64,000 nucleotides of DNA from an uncultured Clostridia bacterium. Lineage in GTDB: Bacteria; Bacillota; Clostridia; Christensenellales; Borkfalkiaceae. The stretch covers positions 21,613 through 85,612 of the forward strand of contig CANQQD010000003.1 in NCBI GenBank assembly GCA_947625865.1, given 5' to 3'. Within the stretch, counting starts at the first letter, position 1. The number at the start of each line of letters is the position of its first letter. The translations under genes were made by a program, and so were the position numbers. The notes under the pieces were generated by a model, which was given only the letters and a program-made list of their open reading frames with translations, was not told where the DNA came from and ran no database searches. Positions 33,590 to 43,000 of the stretch are shown here, one piece after another.

Positions 33590-34875
33590 AAAAGGTCGGC
33601 GTAGCCATTTTGGGGCTCGGCGTCGTAGGCGGCGGAACATATAAAATTCTCACCGGACACAGACAAAAATATATCCAAACGCACGGCGTGGATATATCTG
33701 TCGAGGCGGTTCTGGAATTGCAGAAGAGCCGTATCTCTGCCCTCGGGATAGACGGCAGTAAAGTTGCCTCCAACATTTCGGAGGTGTGCTCCAACCCGGA
33801 AGTCGATATCGTTATTGAGGTCATGGGCGGCGTGGAGCCCGCCAAGTCCTATGTGCTCGCGGCTCTGAATGCCGGCAAGTCCGTTGTGACCTCGAACAAG
33901 GAGCTGTACTGCAAGTACGGCTATGAGCTGGAAAAGGTTGCAAAGCACAATCACGTCGGATTATTTTACGAGGCTACCTGTGTAGGCGGCGTGCCGGTCA
34001 TCCGTGCCATTTTGGATAATCTGCAGGGAAACAGGATCACTTCGATCATAGGTATAATCAATGGCACTACAAATTATATTCTCACGAGAATGACCAACGA
34101 CGGCACTTCATACGGCGAGGTCTTAAAGGAAGCGCAGGCGCTCGGATATGCCGAAGCCGATCCCACGTCCGACGTGGAGGGCTACGACGCGACATATAAG
34201 CTCTCCATACTTTCGAGTATTTGCTTCAATAAAAAAATACCCTACACCGAAATTTACCGTGAGGGAATTACCGATATTTCTCCCGTAGATATTGCTTACG
34301 GCAAAAAGCTCGGGTATGTAATAAAATTACTTGCTATCGGCAAGGATTCCGAAAAGGGAGTGGAGGTCCGCGTGCATCCCTCGTTTGTCCGCGCCGGTCA
34401 CCCGCTTGCGAGCGTAAACGACAGCTATAACGCCGTTTATATTACGGGCGACAGCGTTGGCGACGTTATGCTGTACGGCAGGGGCGCGGGGGCTTTGCCT
34501 ACCGGCAGCGCCATTGTCGGCGACGTTATTTACTGCGCAACCCACCCCCAGCACAGATATTCGACCTTTGAAAACACCGAAAAGGCTGCGCCCGACACAA
34601 GGTTCGTAACCAACTTCGAAAGCGCATACTACCTCAGATTTCTCGCCGCGGACAAGGCGGGCGAACTTTCGAAGGTAACTTCTGTTCTCGGTAAATACGG
34701 CATCAGTGTTGCACAGGTGGTACAGGATATCGACGGAAACGACAAGGCGGGGGAGGTCAACCTGATTTTGGTCACTCACTCAACCCGCGAATCAAATATA
34801 AAAAAGGCAGTTGCCTCAATAGGCAAGGATTTGACCGAAACGCGCGTGGCAGCGGTCATAAGAGTGGTTTCTTAA
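33586..34875 (+). CDS. hom: Homoserine dehydrogenase
   Basis: 429 residues. The NAD(P) motif is GLGVVGGGTYKIL. The catalytic region has NGTTNYILTRM and EGYDATYKLSIL, with the conserved Lys as part of the substrate site. An ACT domain fills residues about 350-429 (SVLGKYGISVAQVVQ...VNLILVTH), so threonine may inhibit it. It reduces aspartate semialdehyde to homoserine, on the way to threonine and methionine. ATG 33586 has GGAGG upstream and overlaps the coaX stop. Confidence 0.94.
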   Translation: MKKVGVAILGLGVVGGGTYKILTGHRQKYIQTHGVDISVEAVLELQKSRISALGIDGSKVASNISEVCSNPEVDIVIEVMGGVEPAKSYVLAALNAGKSVVTSNKELYCKYGYELEKVAKHNHVGLFYEATCVGGVPVIRAILDNLQGNRITSIIGIINGTTNYILTRMTNDGTSYGEVLKEAQALGYAEADPTSDVEGYDATYKLSILSSICFNKKIPYTEIYREGITDISPVDIAYGKKLGYVIKLLAIGKDSEKGVEVRVHPSFVRAGHPLASVNDSYNAVYITGDSVGDVMLYGRGAGALPTGSAIVGDVIYCATHPQHRYSTFENTEKAAPDTRFVTNFESAYYLRFLAADKAGELSKVTSVLGKYGISVAQVVQDIDGNDKAGEVNLILVTHSTRESNIKKAVASIGKDLTETRVAAVIRVVS

Positions 34876-34889
34876 GCTTGCAAAACAAA

Positions 34890-34916
34890 TAGCCTCCGGT
34901 TTTCCGGAGGCTTTTA
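34890..34916 (+). terminator. Terminator of the PanT-coaX-hom operon
   Basis: AGCCTCCGG pairs with CCGGAGGCT around TTTT, followed by TTT. Confidence 0.85.
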
Positions 34917-34924
34917 TAATGTGT

Positions 34925-35425
34925 TCAAATATCGATATCCGTCACGCCGTCGTCGATCATATAGCACATCTCTTCGTGCGTCACTACGCCCTTTTGTATC
35001 TTTTGCGGGTCGAGCTTTATGTACTTGATTATGCCGTTGGCAAGCACCTGACCGTCACGGTCGAGTATTCGCGTCTCTGCGGTCAGAAAATTGCCCGTAT
35101 CTTTGACGATTTTTCCCTGCCCCAAAAGCTCTACCCCGTAGGGTACGGGCTTTCTGTACTTGGTTTCAAGCGACATTGTGACCCCGAAGGTCTTTTCGTC
35201 AAGCTCCGTGGCCCAAAGCGCTCTCAAACCCATTTCGTCCAACATCGCCGTTATAAGTCCGCCGTGGACTCTGCCGGGGTAGCTCTGGTGCTGTTCGCGG
35301 TATGAAAACAGAGTAACAACGCTTCCGTCCTCCATGGAGTAGAAGGGCGCGCGGACGCCGTACTCGTTGTCCAGCCCGCACATAATACACATTTTACTGT
35401 TTCTTTGTTTTTTTAAAACTTTCAT
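34925..35425 (-). CDS. PaaI-family thioesterase (hot-dog fold)
   Basis: 166 residues from ATG 35425. HQSYPGRVHGGLITAMLDEMGLRALW is the hot-dog core: the HGG turn before the long helix is the usual thioesterase-site mark, followed by SLETKYRKPVPYG and LNGIIKYIK-like strands (ILDRDGQVLANGIIKYI). The N-terminal MCIMCGLDNEYG carries two cysteines, as in several clostridial PaaI proteins. It probably hydrolyses an acyl- or aryl-CoA; the substrate is unknown. The promoter is close to consensus and ends 10 nt before ATG. A later ATG at 35392 (MCIMCG) is an alternative. Confidence 0.82.
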   Translation of the reverse strand: MKVLKKQRNSKMCIMCGLDNEYGVRAPFYSMEDGSVVTLFSYREQHQSYPGRVHGGLITAMLDEMGLRALWATELDEKTFGVTMSLETKYRKPVPYGVELLGQGKIVKDTGNFLTAETRILDRDGQVLANGIIKYIKLDPQKIQKGVVTHEEMCYMIDDGVTDIDI

Positions 35426-35435
35426 AACTTTGGTC

Positions 35436-35464
35436 ATTATATCATAAAAAAATTTTGCTGTCAA
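35436..35464 (-). promoter_or_regulatory. Consensus promoter of the thioesterase gene
   Basis: On the minus strand TTGACA (35459-35464), a 17-bp spacer and TATAAT (35436-35441). The -10 box ends 10 nt before ATG 35425 with no ribosome site, so the leader is a few nt at most. Confidence 0.75.
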
Positions 35465-35483
35465 CGCAAAAATATTTTCAATT

Positions 35484-35500
35484 ATGACACTATATGTCAT
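35484..35500. promoter_or_regulatory. Candidate operator between divergent genes
   Basis: ATGACA-CTATA-TGTCAT is a perfect inverted repeat with a 5-bp spacer. It lies 20 bp upstream of the thioesterase -35 box and covers the expected -35 region of the plus-strand gene at 35539. The regulator is not encoded here. Confidence 0.5.
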
Positions 35501-35538
35501 ATTAAAGCCATAAAATATAATCAAAAGAGGGCAAAACT

Positions 35539-35928
35539 ATGACATGCAAAAGAATTACAGGTTTTGATAAGCGTATGCAGCAATTTACCGAAATATCATT
35601 TTCCACTCAAAAATATTTCCGCTCGGTAAATATCGTAGTGAAGGCGGACGGCGGCAAAATAGCATATTACAAAAAGCGCGTAACGGGTGAGATGATGCCC
35701 TTTTTCGACTATGGCAAAAAAAGTGAATTTCTTGCAGCTTTCAGCGGACTGCATATAAATAAGTGGAAAAAGAGATATGCGATAAGGGAAAGGTCCTTAA
35801 GCGACCGGATCTGGGAGCTTACTATCAAATTTGCGGACGGCAAGGTAATAAAGTACCGTGGTGAAAACGCATATCCCGAAAACTTTCATGCGCTCGATAA
35901 GCTTCTCCGCACGGACTATGCCATTTGA
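35539..35928 (+). CDS. Hypothetical protein, 129 residues
   Basis: Not recognised. It is basic, with no signal or membrane segment, and likely a small beta-rich fold (VNIVVKADGGKIAYYKKRV, WELTIKFADGKVIKYRGENAYPENF). The C-terminal FADGKVIKYRG...FHALDKLLR pattern is seen in small Bacillota proteins of unknown role. A weak GAGGG ribosome site and a TATAAT at 35516 lie upstream. It is divergent from the thioesterase. Confidence 0.65.
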   Translation: MTCKRITGFDKRMQQFTEISFSTQKYFRSVNIVVKADGGKIAYYKKRVTGEMMPFFDYGKKSEFLAAFSGLHINKWKKRYAIRERSLSDRIWELTIKFADGKVIKYRGENAYPENFHALDKLLRTDYAI

Positions 35929-35995
35929 CCATAGTAGCGTAAGCGGGTGTGCGCTCTATGCTTGTTGCGATAAATATTAACTGTGGTTAAAATAT

Positions 35996-36024
35996 TTGAC
36001 AAAAATCGGTCTCGGATATATAAT
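35996..36024 (+). promoter_or_regulatory. Promoter of the metallochaperone gene
   Basis: TTGACA (35996-36001), a 17-bp spacer and TATAAT (36019-36024), near perfect. The leader is about 45 nt with a GGGAGG ribosome site. Confidence 0.8.
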
Positions 36025-36076
36025 AACCTTGCAATTGTTTCGGGGCGCACGAGAGCGCACTGAAAGGGAGGCAGCC

Positions 36077-36325
36077 ATGCAGGAAATCAAAATCAGGGTC
36101 GAGGGAATGCACTGCGGAATGTGCGAGAGCCATGTCAATGACGTGGTGCGCAATGTTAAGGGCGTCAAAAAGGTCAAATCGTCCCATTCAAAGGGACAGA
36201 CGGTCGTAATTGCCGAGGATGACGTGGATATTCAGGCTATCGCGGGAGCAATTTCCGCACAGGGCTACGGCGTAGGCGGAACAGAGAGCAAACGTTACGA
36301 AAAGCACGGTCTGTGGAGAAAATAA
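36077..36325 (+). CDS. Heavy-metal-associated domain protein (CopZ-like)
   Basis: 82 residues with the HMA signature GMHCGMCE (MxCxxC) at residues 11-18 and the typical HVNDVVRNVKGVKKVK helix. This fold binds Cu(I) or another soft metal and delivers it. No copper ATPase or CsoR regulator is adjacent, so the partner is unknown. The C-terminal 15 residues (TESKRYEKHGLWRK) are an extension. Start 36077 is set by GGGAGG. Confidence 0.88.
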   Translation: MQEIKIRVEGMHCGMCESHVNDVVRNVKGVKKVKSSHSKGQTVVIAEDDVDIQAIAGAISAQGYGVGGTESKRYEKHGLWRK

Positions 36326-36343
36326 TTACGGAGAGAAAACACT

Positions 36344-36757
36344 ATGGATAAAAACTGATAATTTCAATTTATATCCGGGCAGAAAACGGCTTTTATTGCA
36401 TCTGTAATCGAGCAGGGCTATCCTGTTATAAGAGCAATGCTTGCACCTCGTAAGATAGATGGAAATGAAATTTATTTCACTACAAACACATCGTCCAATA
36501 AAGTCAAACAGTATTTGGCAAATAACAAGGCATGTATCTATTTTTACAAACGCGGAAAATTTAAGTATCAGGGCGTTTCGGTTATAGGTGAAATGCAGGT
36601 CTGCACCGACCAAGCGACGAAAGAGGAGATTTGGCGTTTCGGCGATAAGATGTTTTATAAACAAGGCGTAACCGACCCGGATTATTGCGTTTTGAAATTC
36701 AGGGGCATTACAGCCGAATATTATTGCGATTTTAAGACCGAAACGATAGAGTTATAG
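36344..36757 (+). pseudogene. Pyridoxamine 5'-phosphate oxidase-fold gene, 5' end disrupted
   Basis: The ORF from ATG 36437 gives 106 residues (MLAPRKIDGNEIYFTTNTSSNKVKQY...YCVLKF), a flavin-binding split-barrel of the clostridial PPOX type. The codons just before this ATG, in the same frame, still read like the missing first strand (KTAFIASVIEQGYPVIRA). Further up, the well placed start (ATG 36344, GGAGAG 7 nt upstream) runs only MDKN before TGA TAA. No other start lies between. So either the 5' end is mutated, or translation restarts at 36437 and yields a truncated protein. Confidence 0.6.
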
Positions 36758-36768
36758 AGGTAGGAATT

Positions 36769-37086
36769 ATGCCGTCGAGCACAGAATATTTGAATTTCAT
36801 TTTGGAGCAATTGTCGGACTTAAATGATATAACCTACAAGTCTATGATGGGTGAATTTTTAATTTATTATCGCGGAAAACTTGCCGGCGGTATCTATGAC
36901 GATAGACTGCTCGTAAAACCCGTTAAATCTGCGATTTCTTACATGCCCCAAGCAGAGTATTCCTTGCCGTATGCAGGCGCAAAGGAAATGTTGCTTGTAG
37001 ACAATGTGGACGATAAAATCTATTTATCGGGCTTGTTTGAGGCAATGTATGATGACTTGCCTATGCCAAAAACTAAAAAACATTAA
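36769..37086 (+). CDS. TfoX N-terminal domain protein
   Basis: 105 residues with the TfoX_N fold: LSDLNDITYKSMMGEFLIYYRGKLAGGIYDDRLLVK and YPGAKEMLLVD-like (PYAGAKEMLLVDNVDD). Stand-alone TfoX_N proteins are common in Bacillota; the competence link of the gammaproteobacterial TfoX does not transfer automatically. It follows the PPOX gene by 11 bp with GAGG upstream and ends at a terminator. Confidence 0.85.
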   Translation: MPSSTEYLNFILEQLSDLNDITYKSMMGEFLIYYRGKLAGGIYDDRLLVKPVKSAISYMPQAEYSLPYAGAKEMLLVDNVDDKIYLSGLFEAMYDDLPMPKTKKH

Positions 37087-37107
37087 ATTTCAATTTAACT
37101 GAATACA

Positions 37108-37138
37108 AAAAGACGAGGGCGTTTGACCTCGTCTTTTC
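37108..37138 (+). terminator. Terminator after tfoX-like gene
   Basis: AGACGAGG pairs with CCTCGTCT around a short loop, followed by TTT. Confidence 0.8.
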
Positions 37139-37187
37139 CATAAAAAAGAAACGCAAGTTTGCTCAACCTACACCTTAATTTTTAGGT

Positions 37188-37234
37188 TTTAATTGCTTGT
37201 TTTGATAAAACTTTAATTGCTTGTTTTGATAAAT
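37188..37234. repeat. Short tandem repeat, 24-bp period
   Basis: TTTAATTGCTTGTTTTGATA occurs twice in a row (from about 37188 and 37212). It lies between the terminator and the 3' end of the truncated phosphoesterase gene. Confidence 0.75.
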
Positions 37235-37238
37235 ATAA

Positions 37239-37886
37239 TTACCAAGATATTTCTTCTATACGAAATTTTATAAAAGACGGTAAATTATTATCTAAAATGT
37301 AGTCCGATAAATTACTGCGAGATAAATTCTTTTTATCTTGCTCATAATCAATCCCCCATTTCCGTAATTGAAATATTTTCTTTTCATAGAGCTTTTTTGT
37401 CTCATCAAAAATTATACGGTATCGCTTTTTTGCTTGTTTTTCTTCCATTGGAAGCTTGATTTTATTACACTTGCGCCAACTTTTATAAAGATAATATATA
37501 TAACGTATCTGAAAACTATGGTAAAAGTACTTAGTTATTTCCGTATCAGATGAAATATCGCCCCCAAATAATATCACTTTATATGGATGATAAATATCCT
37601 GTATCAATTCTTCACTAAACAGCCTATTTACAATTGCTTTTATTTGATTTTTTATTAAGCAACAAATTTCTTTATCATTAATGCCACTACGTTTTGAAGA
37701 ATAATATATTTCACCGTTTACGCCTAAATGATGCAACAAATGTATATCGCTAATATAATATATCTTTATTTTATGATACTCATTAAACCCAGCACAAAAA
37801 GATGTTTGAGGTATCAAGATATTTTTTAATTCTAAATCCTCTATTGACGTATTAAACTGTAGCAGTGTCAAATCGTTCATACTCAT
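37239..37886 (-). CDS. Metallophosphoesterase-like fragment, AT-rich
   Basis: About 215 residues from ATG 37886 (an ATG at 37931 is also in frame). The first metal motif ISDIHL and the second ILFGGDISSD of calcineurin-like phosphoesterases are present, but the GNHD/E motif and the later GHxH motifs never come. The protein ends after a lysine-rich helical stretch. The open frame is intact, so it may be a C-terminally truncated remnant or a divergent short family. Base composition is clearly richer in A/T than the neighbours and codon use follows (many AAA, ATA, TTT), which suggests transfer. TTGAAA-17-TATACT lies 16 nt upstream with no ribosome site. Confidence 0.5.
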   Translation of the reverse strand: MSMNDLTLLQFNTSIEDLELKNILIPQTSFCAGFNEYHKIKIYYISDIHLLHHLGVNGEIYYSSKRSGINDKEICCLIKNQIKAIVNRLFSEELIQDIYHPYKVILFGGDISSDTEITKYFYHSFQIRYIYYLYKSWRKCNKIKLPMEEKQAKKRYRIIFDETKKLYEKKIFQLRKWGIDYEQDKKNLSRSNLSDYILDNNLPSFIKFRIEEISW

Positions 37887-38020
37887 ATTAATTTTTTCTT
37901 TTAGTATATCATATTGTTTTATTGGTTTCAAGTATTGGGCTCAATAAGTCGTGACCGGCACGGTGTTTTTTGGCGCAAATCGTCACCGCGCCGCACGAAC
38001 CGCGGGGGTTTCATTTTACT

Positions 38021-38081
38021 CTCTTCTCTGCGCCACGAAAAAAGGACACCTTTGGTGTCCCCGTCGTGGCGCAGAGAAGAG
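38021..38081. repeat. 17-bp inverted repeat matching the tRNA-Ser 3' end
   Basis: 38021-38037 is the exact complement of 38065-38081, which covers the last 12 bases of the tRNA-Ser body, the encoded CCA and the two bases beyond. The 27-bp spacer holds a terminator-like hairpin, GGACACC-TTT-GGTGTCC, with a T run on the minus strand. Confidence 0.85.
38041..38062 (-). terminator. Terminator of tRNA-Ser
   Basis: On the minus strand GGACACC-AAA-GGTGTCC is followed by six Ts, just after the tRNA. Confidence 0.8.
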
Positions 38082-38157
38082 GATTTGAACCTCCGGACGG
38101 GTATCAGCCGTCACACGATTTCCAATCGTGCGCCTTAAACCACTCAGCCATCTCTGC
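38067..38157 (-). tRNA. tRNA-Ser (GGA)
   Basis: Minus strand class II tRNA: acceptor GCAGAGA, D-arm GGCTGAGTGGTTTAAGGC, anticodon stem CACGA/TCGTG with loop TTGGAAA (anticodon GGA), a long variable arm, T-loop GGTTCAAATCC, discriminator G and encoded CCA. The 266 bp upstream, to gdhA, hold no gene. Confidence 0.95.
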
Positions 38158-38283
38158 ATCGTCGCCCGGCATTTCCTGCCCGGCAATTTAATGATATAAA
38201 ATTTATTTGAAAAAATCAAGTATTTTTAACCCGTTAAAAAAATTTTCGGTCAATTCTCCCGCCCTGTGACAATACATCATTAT

Positions 38284-38302
38284 ATATAAGTTACGCTTAT
38301 AT
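38284..38302. promoter_or_regulatory. Inverted repeat upstream of gdhA
   Basis: ATATAAG-TTACG-CTTATAT lies about 40 bp upstream of the gdhA -35 box. It may be a regulator site; this rests only on symmetry and position. Confidence 0.35.
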
Positions 38303-38343
38303 GCTATATAAGTTATCGAAATATCTTCGGCATATGCTAATGT

Positions 38344-38372
38344 TTGATTAAAATTTAAGCCTGTGTTATAAT
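38344..38372 (+). promoter_or_regulatory. Promoter of gdhA
   Basis: TTGATT (38344-38349), a 17-bp spacer and TATAAT (38367-38372), with a leader of about 45 nt and AAGGAG as ribosome site. Confidence 0.7.
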
Positions 38373-38384
38373 ACCCATAAATAA

Positions 38385-39758
<1,374 letters not shown>

Positions 39759-39777
39759 AATTGTGTCTGCAAACAGG

Positions 39778-39806
39778 TTGACAACATATAATGTTTGTGG
39801 TATATT
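39778..39806 (+). promoter_or_regulatory. Promoter of tRNA-Gly
   Basis: TTGACA (39778-39783), a 17-bp spacer and TATATT (39801-39806), 17 bp before the tRNA. Confidence 0.75.
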
Positions 39807-39823
39807 AATTACCGCAAACATAT

Positions 39824-39898
39824 GCAGGTGTCGCCTAGCGGTATGGCGTCAGCTTCCCAAGCTGATTCCGGCGGGTCCGACTCCCGTCACCTGCTCCA
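39824..39898 (+). tRNA. tRNA-Gly (CCC)
   Basis: Acceptor GCAGGTG/CACCTGC, D-arm GCCTAGCGGTATGGC, anticodon stem TCAGC/GCTGA with loop TTCCCAA (anticodon CCC), T-stem GCGGG/CCCGT, discriminator T and encoded CCA. The T-loop reads TCCGACT, so position 55 is C, not the usual T (pseudouridine 55). Confidence 0.92.
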
Positions 39899-39903
39899 TA
39901 GGA

Positions 39904-39931
39904 AAGCTCCCGTTTAAGCGGGAGCTTTTTG
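39904..39931 (+). terminator. Terminator of tRNA-Gly
   Basis: AAAGCTCCCG pairs with CGGGAGCTTT around TTTAAG, followed by TTT. Confidence 0.85.
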
Positions 39932-40037
39932 CTTAATTGTAAAAATGTTACAGCTATTTTTTTGTTTAATATTTGCAATGTAATATATTATGTGGTAATA
40001 TATATCTGCATAAATCTTTACGGGGAGGTGGAACTGC

Positions 40038-43000
40038 GTGAAAGGATTGATATTTTCTTCCGCCATATGCCTTATGTCGGGCATTGCCGCGTTTGCAAAT
40101 ACCGGCGCCAACGCTTCGGCCGGGGCGTATGCCGGTCTTGATTTTTCACGCAAAGGGTATGATTATTCCTCCGTTTCCCCGGTGGGATTTTTAACGCAAA
40201 ATTTAAATTCGGAGCTTTTTGAAGGGGAGGCGGAATATCTCGAAGCCTTTCCCGACTTCACAATAAAATACAGCGACAAAATTGCCGGCAGATATGTGAG
40301 CGCGGCTGAGGAGAACGGCGAGCTTAATGTCGCTGCCGAAGAGTATGCATATACCGCGGCGAACGGCAGCAGCGTCGTCTGGACGCCGATATCGGCTGAG
40401 GGCGTACAGTCTCAAGACGGATCGTGGAACTTCCCTCTCTCGGGGTTGGCGAATGACTATGTGAGCGTAACCTACGGCACGACGATAGATATAGACAAAT
40501 CTTATATAAACGATTTGCTCAACAGCTACTACCGCGCCGCGCAGGCGGCGGCAAGCAAAATACAGTCTGAAAACGACAGGTACGACAGCGCATATGCCGA
40601 ATATCAGGCAAACTGCTCGGAATATGAAAATTATTTGGCAGAGTGTGAGCTATATAAGCAAAGATCGGAGGAATATGCAGCATATCTCGAACGCTATGCC
40701 GAATGGAAGCGCAAGGACGATCCTTATCAGGCGTATCTTAAAGAGTACAATAAATATCTTGACGAGCTTGAGGAATACAATAGCTACAACAGCGAAGCGG
40801 CGCAGGCGCAGTACAACCGCGATATGCAGCGTTATCTTGAATATCAGGCGGCGTGCGAAAATTACGAGAAGCTCTATGACGAATATCTCAAAAGCATAGA
40901 CACTCCCGAAATGGCTCAGGTAAAAGCGCAAATAGGTATTGTGGACTACATTTATAAGGTTGCGGGCGATAACCGCACCATATACGGCGCAATAACGGGC
41001 AGCACGGTAACCGATGTGCTTTCCCGCAAGGAGGATCTCAAGCTTGCCGGCGCGGACGGCAAGGCTGTAGACCGTGCGAGCGATGCGACCAAAAATCTCC
41101 GCAACCTTTTTGCAAACTATGCGGCTTTAAAAAATGAAGAAGCGAAGTATTCTTTTTATGTAACCACATATAGCAGTTTAAGCGAAAATTTCAACGTGCT
41201 GTTGCGCGTTCTCGACTATTTTTACAGAATAAACACCATCAGAACATACATAGAAAAGAGCGGGAGAAACGAAAAATTCTGTATTCTCGTCGCCCAGCTC
41301 TATGAAATAACCGACGCCCTCAGCTCCGCACCCGTGACCAACTACGAAGCAGAGTATGGGTGGAAGGATCCTTCGGCAGCCGTTTTCGACGGATCGTACA
41401 AAATTAACGGGCGGAAGCCCGCCGATATTCTCGGCTCAGCCGTGCTTGATTTTTCCGGGAGCCCCGAGCCCCTCGGGGACGGCTATCCGTTGCTGCCATC
41501 AGAACCCGAAAAGCCCGAAAAGGTGGACCCGCCCGTATTTTACGAGCGTCCCCACATGCCCGTGCCTCCTGTGGAGGTTCCCCCGCCCGGACCGGCGCCA
41601 GAAGCCGTTTCCGAGCCGGTCAAACCCGATGAAGTTCCCGAGCCCGAGGAGCTCGAGAGATATCAACCAACGCATTGGGAATCGGTTCTTTCCGCGATGG
41701 ACGGCAAAATCGGATACAGGCAGCCTGTTTCGGAAAATTATAAACTCAGCATCACTTCCGAAGTAACAAAATATTTCAGGGGCGACCATCAAAGCGTTAC
41801 CGTCTTTTTCTATCCCGACAGGGATGCGGGCGCCGAGGAGTATTCCTACTTTGAGGAGAGCGTCGACGGCTCGTACATAGAATATCCGCCCGATTTGCCC
41901 ACGCCCGAAAAAACGCGGAGAGGGTATGTCTGCACATTCGCGGGATGGGTGTATGAGGACGGCACGCCTGTCGATTTCGGCGATCTGCGGTCGGCAGAAA
42001 GCTCTGTGAACGTATATCCTTCGTTCACCGAGGTTCCCGAGTTGTACGACGTTATTTGGGTCATAGACGGAGTAGAATATCCCCAAAAGGCGGCATATGA
42101 CTCTATCCCCCGGTTTGAAGGCGAGCCCCAAAAGCCGCCGGAAGGGATGAGGCAATACAGATTCAATGGGTGGGACAGGGATATCGAATATATGTCCGAT
42201 TCCACCGTTTATTATTACGCGCAGTTTGAGGGCAGTTGTCTTATTACATGGCGAGTTGCAGGCAGCCCCGATATGGTCGTTTCCGTATGGAAGGACGAGA
42301 TACCCGTGTATCCCGAAAACGAAGGCATACCATACAGGGAGTCGGATTCCGTCTATGCCTATGTGTTCAGCGGCTGGGATATGCTGCCTGCTCCGGCAAC
42401 GAAGGACGAAGTATATACCGCTACTTTTGCGCGGAAATATCTTGTTCCCGTAAAAGACAAATGGGCTGTGGTGACCTATGCGGACGGCTACTATTCCGCC
42501 GACTGTCTCGCCGCCGGTTCGTCGCCCGTAGATATAAGCTTGCTTTTAAATACGGCAGTTATGCACGGAGCGGGCGTACGCGTGGTCTGCGGCGTCAATT
42601 ATACCGTGACCTTCACCGCCTCGGAGGTGTATGACCTCGTTGAGTGCGGCGTCGCAAGCGTCGAACCGTTTATAACCGTCATCGGCATAAACGCATACCG
42701 CGGCAGGGTAATATTTTTTGACGACACGGGCGCAGAAATCGTATATAGCGGCGCTATGTCCATGTCTTTTTCGGGCAGCTTCGATAAGAATAAATCGCGC
42801 ATGTATCGCACGGACGGTCAAAACGGCAGTGAAGAGATCAGATTTTCATTTGACGGCAACAACGTGATCTTTACGATGCGCGGCAACGGAATATACGAGA
42901 TATATCCCGTATATACCGTAAATGTCATAAATTCCGACGCAGCAATCACTGTGACGAGGGATTTTGCCAAAAGGAACGACATTGTCACTGTGTCCTTGGG

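Noticed and set aside
36356-36361. Selenocysteine or Trp reading of TGA in the flavin-fold gene.
   Set aside because: The TGA is followed directly by TAA, so readthrough of TGA alone would not help.
37188-38160. A mobile element or prophage remnant with attachment sites around tRNA-Ser.
   Set aside because: No integrase, transposase or direct tRNA copy is present. I report only the fragment and the inverted repeat.
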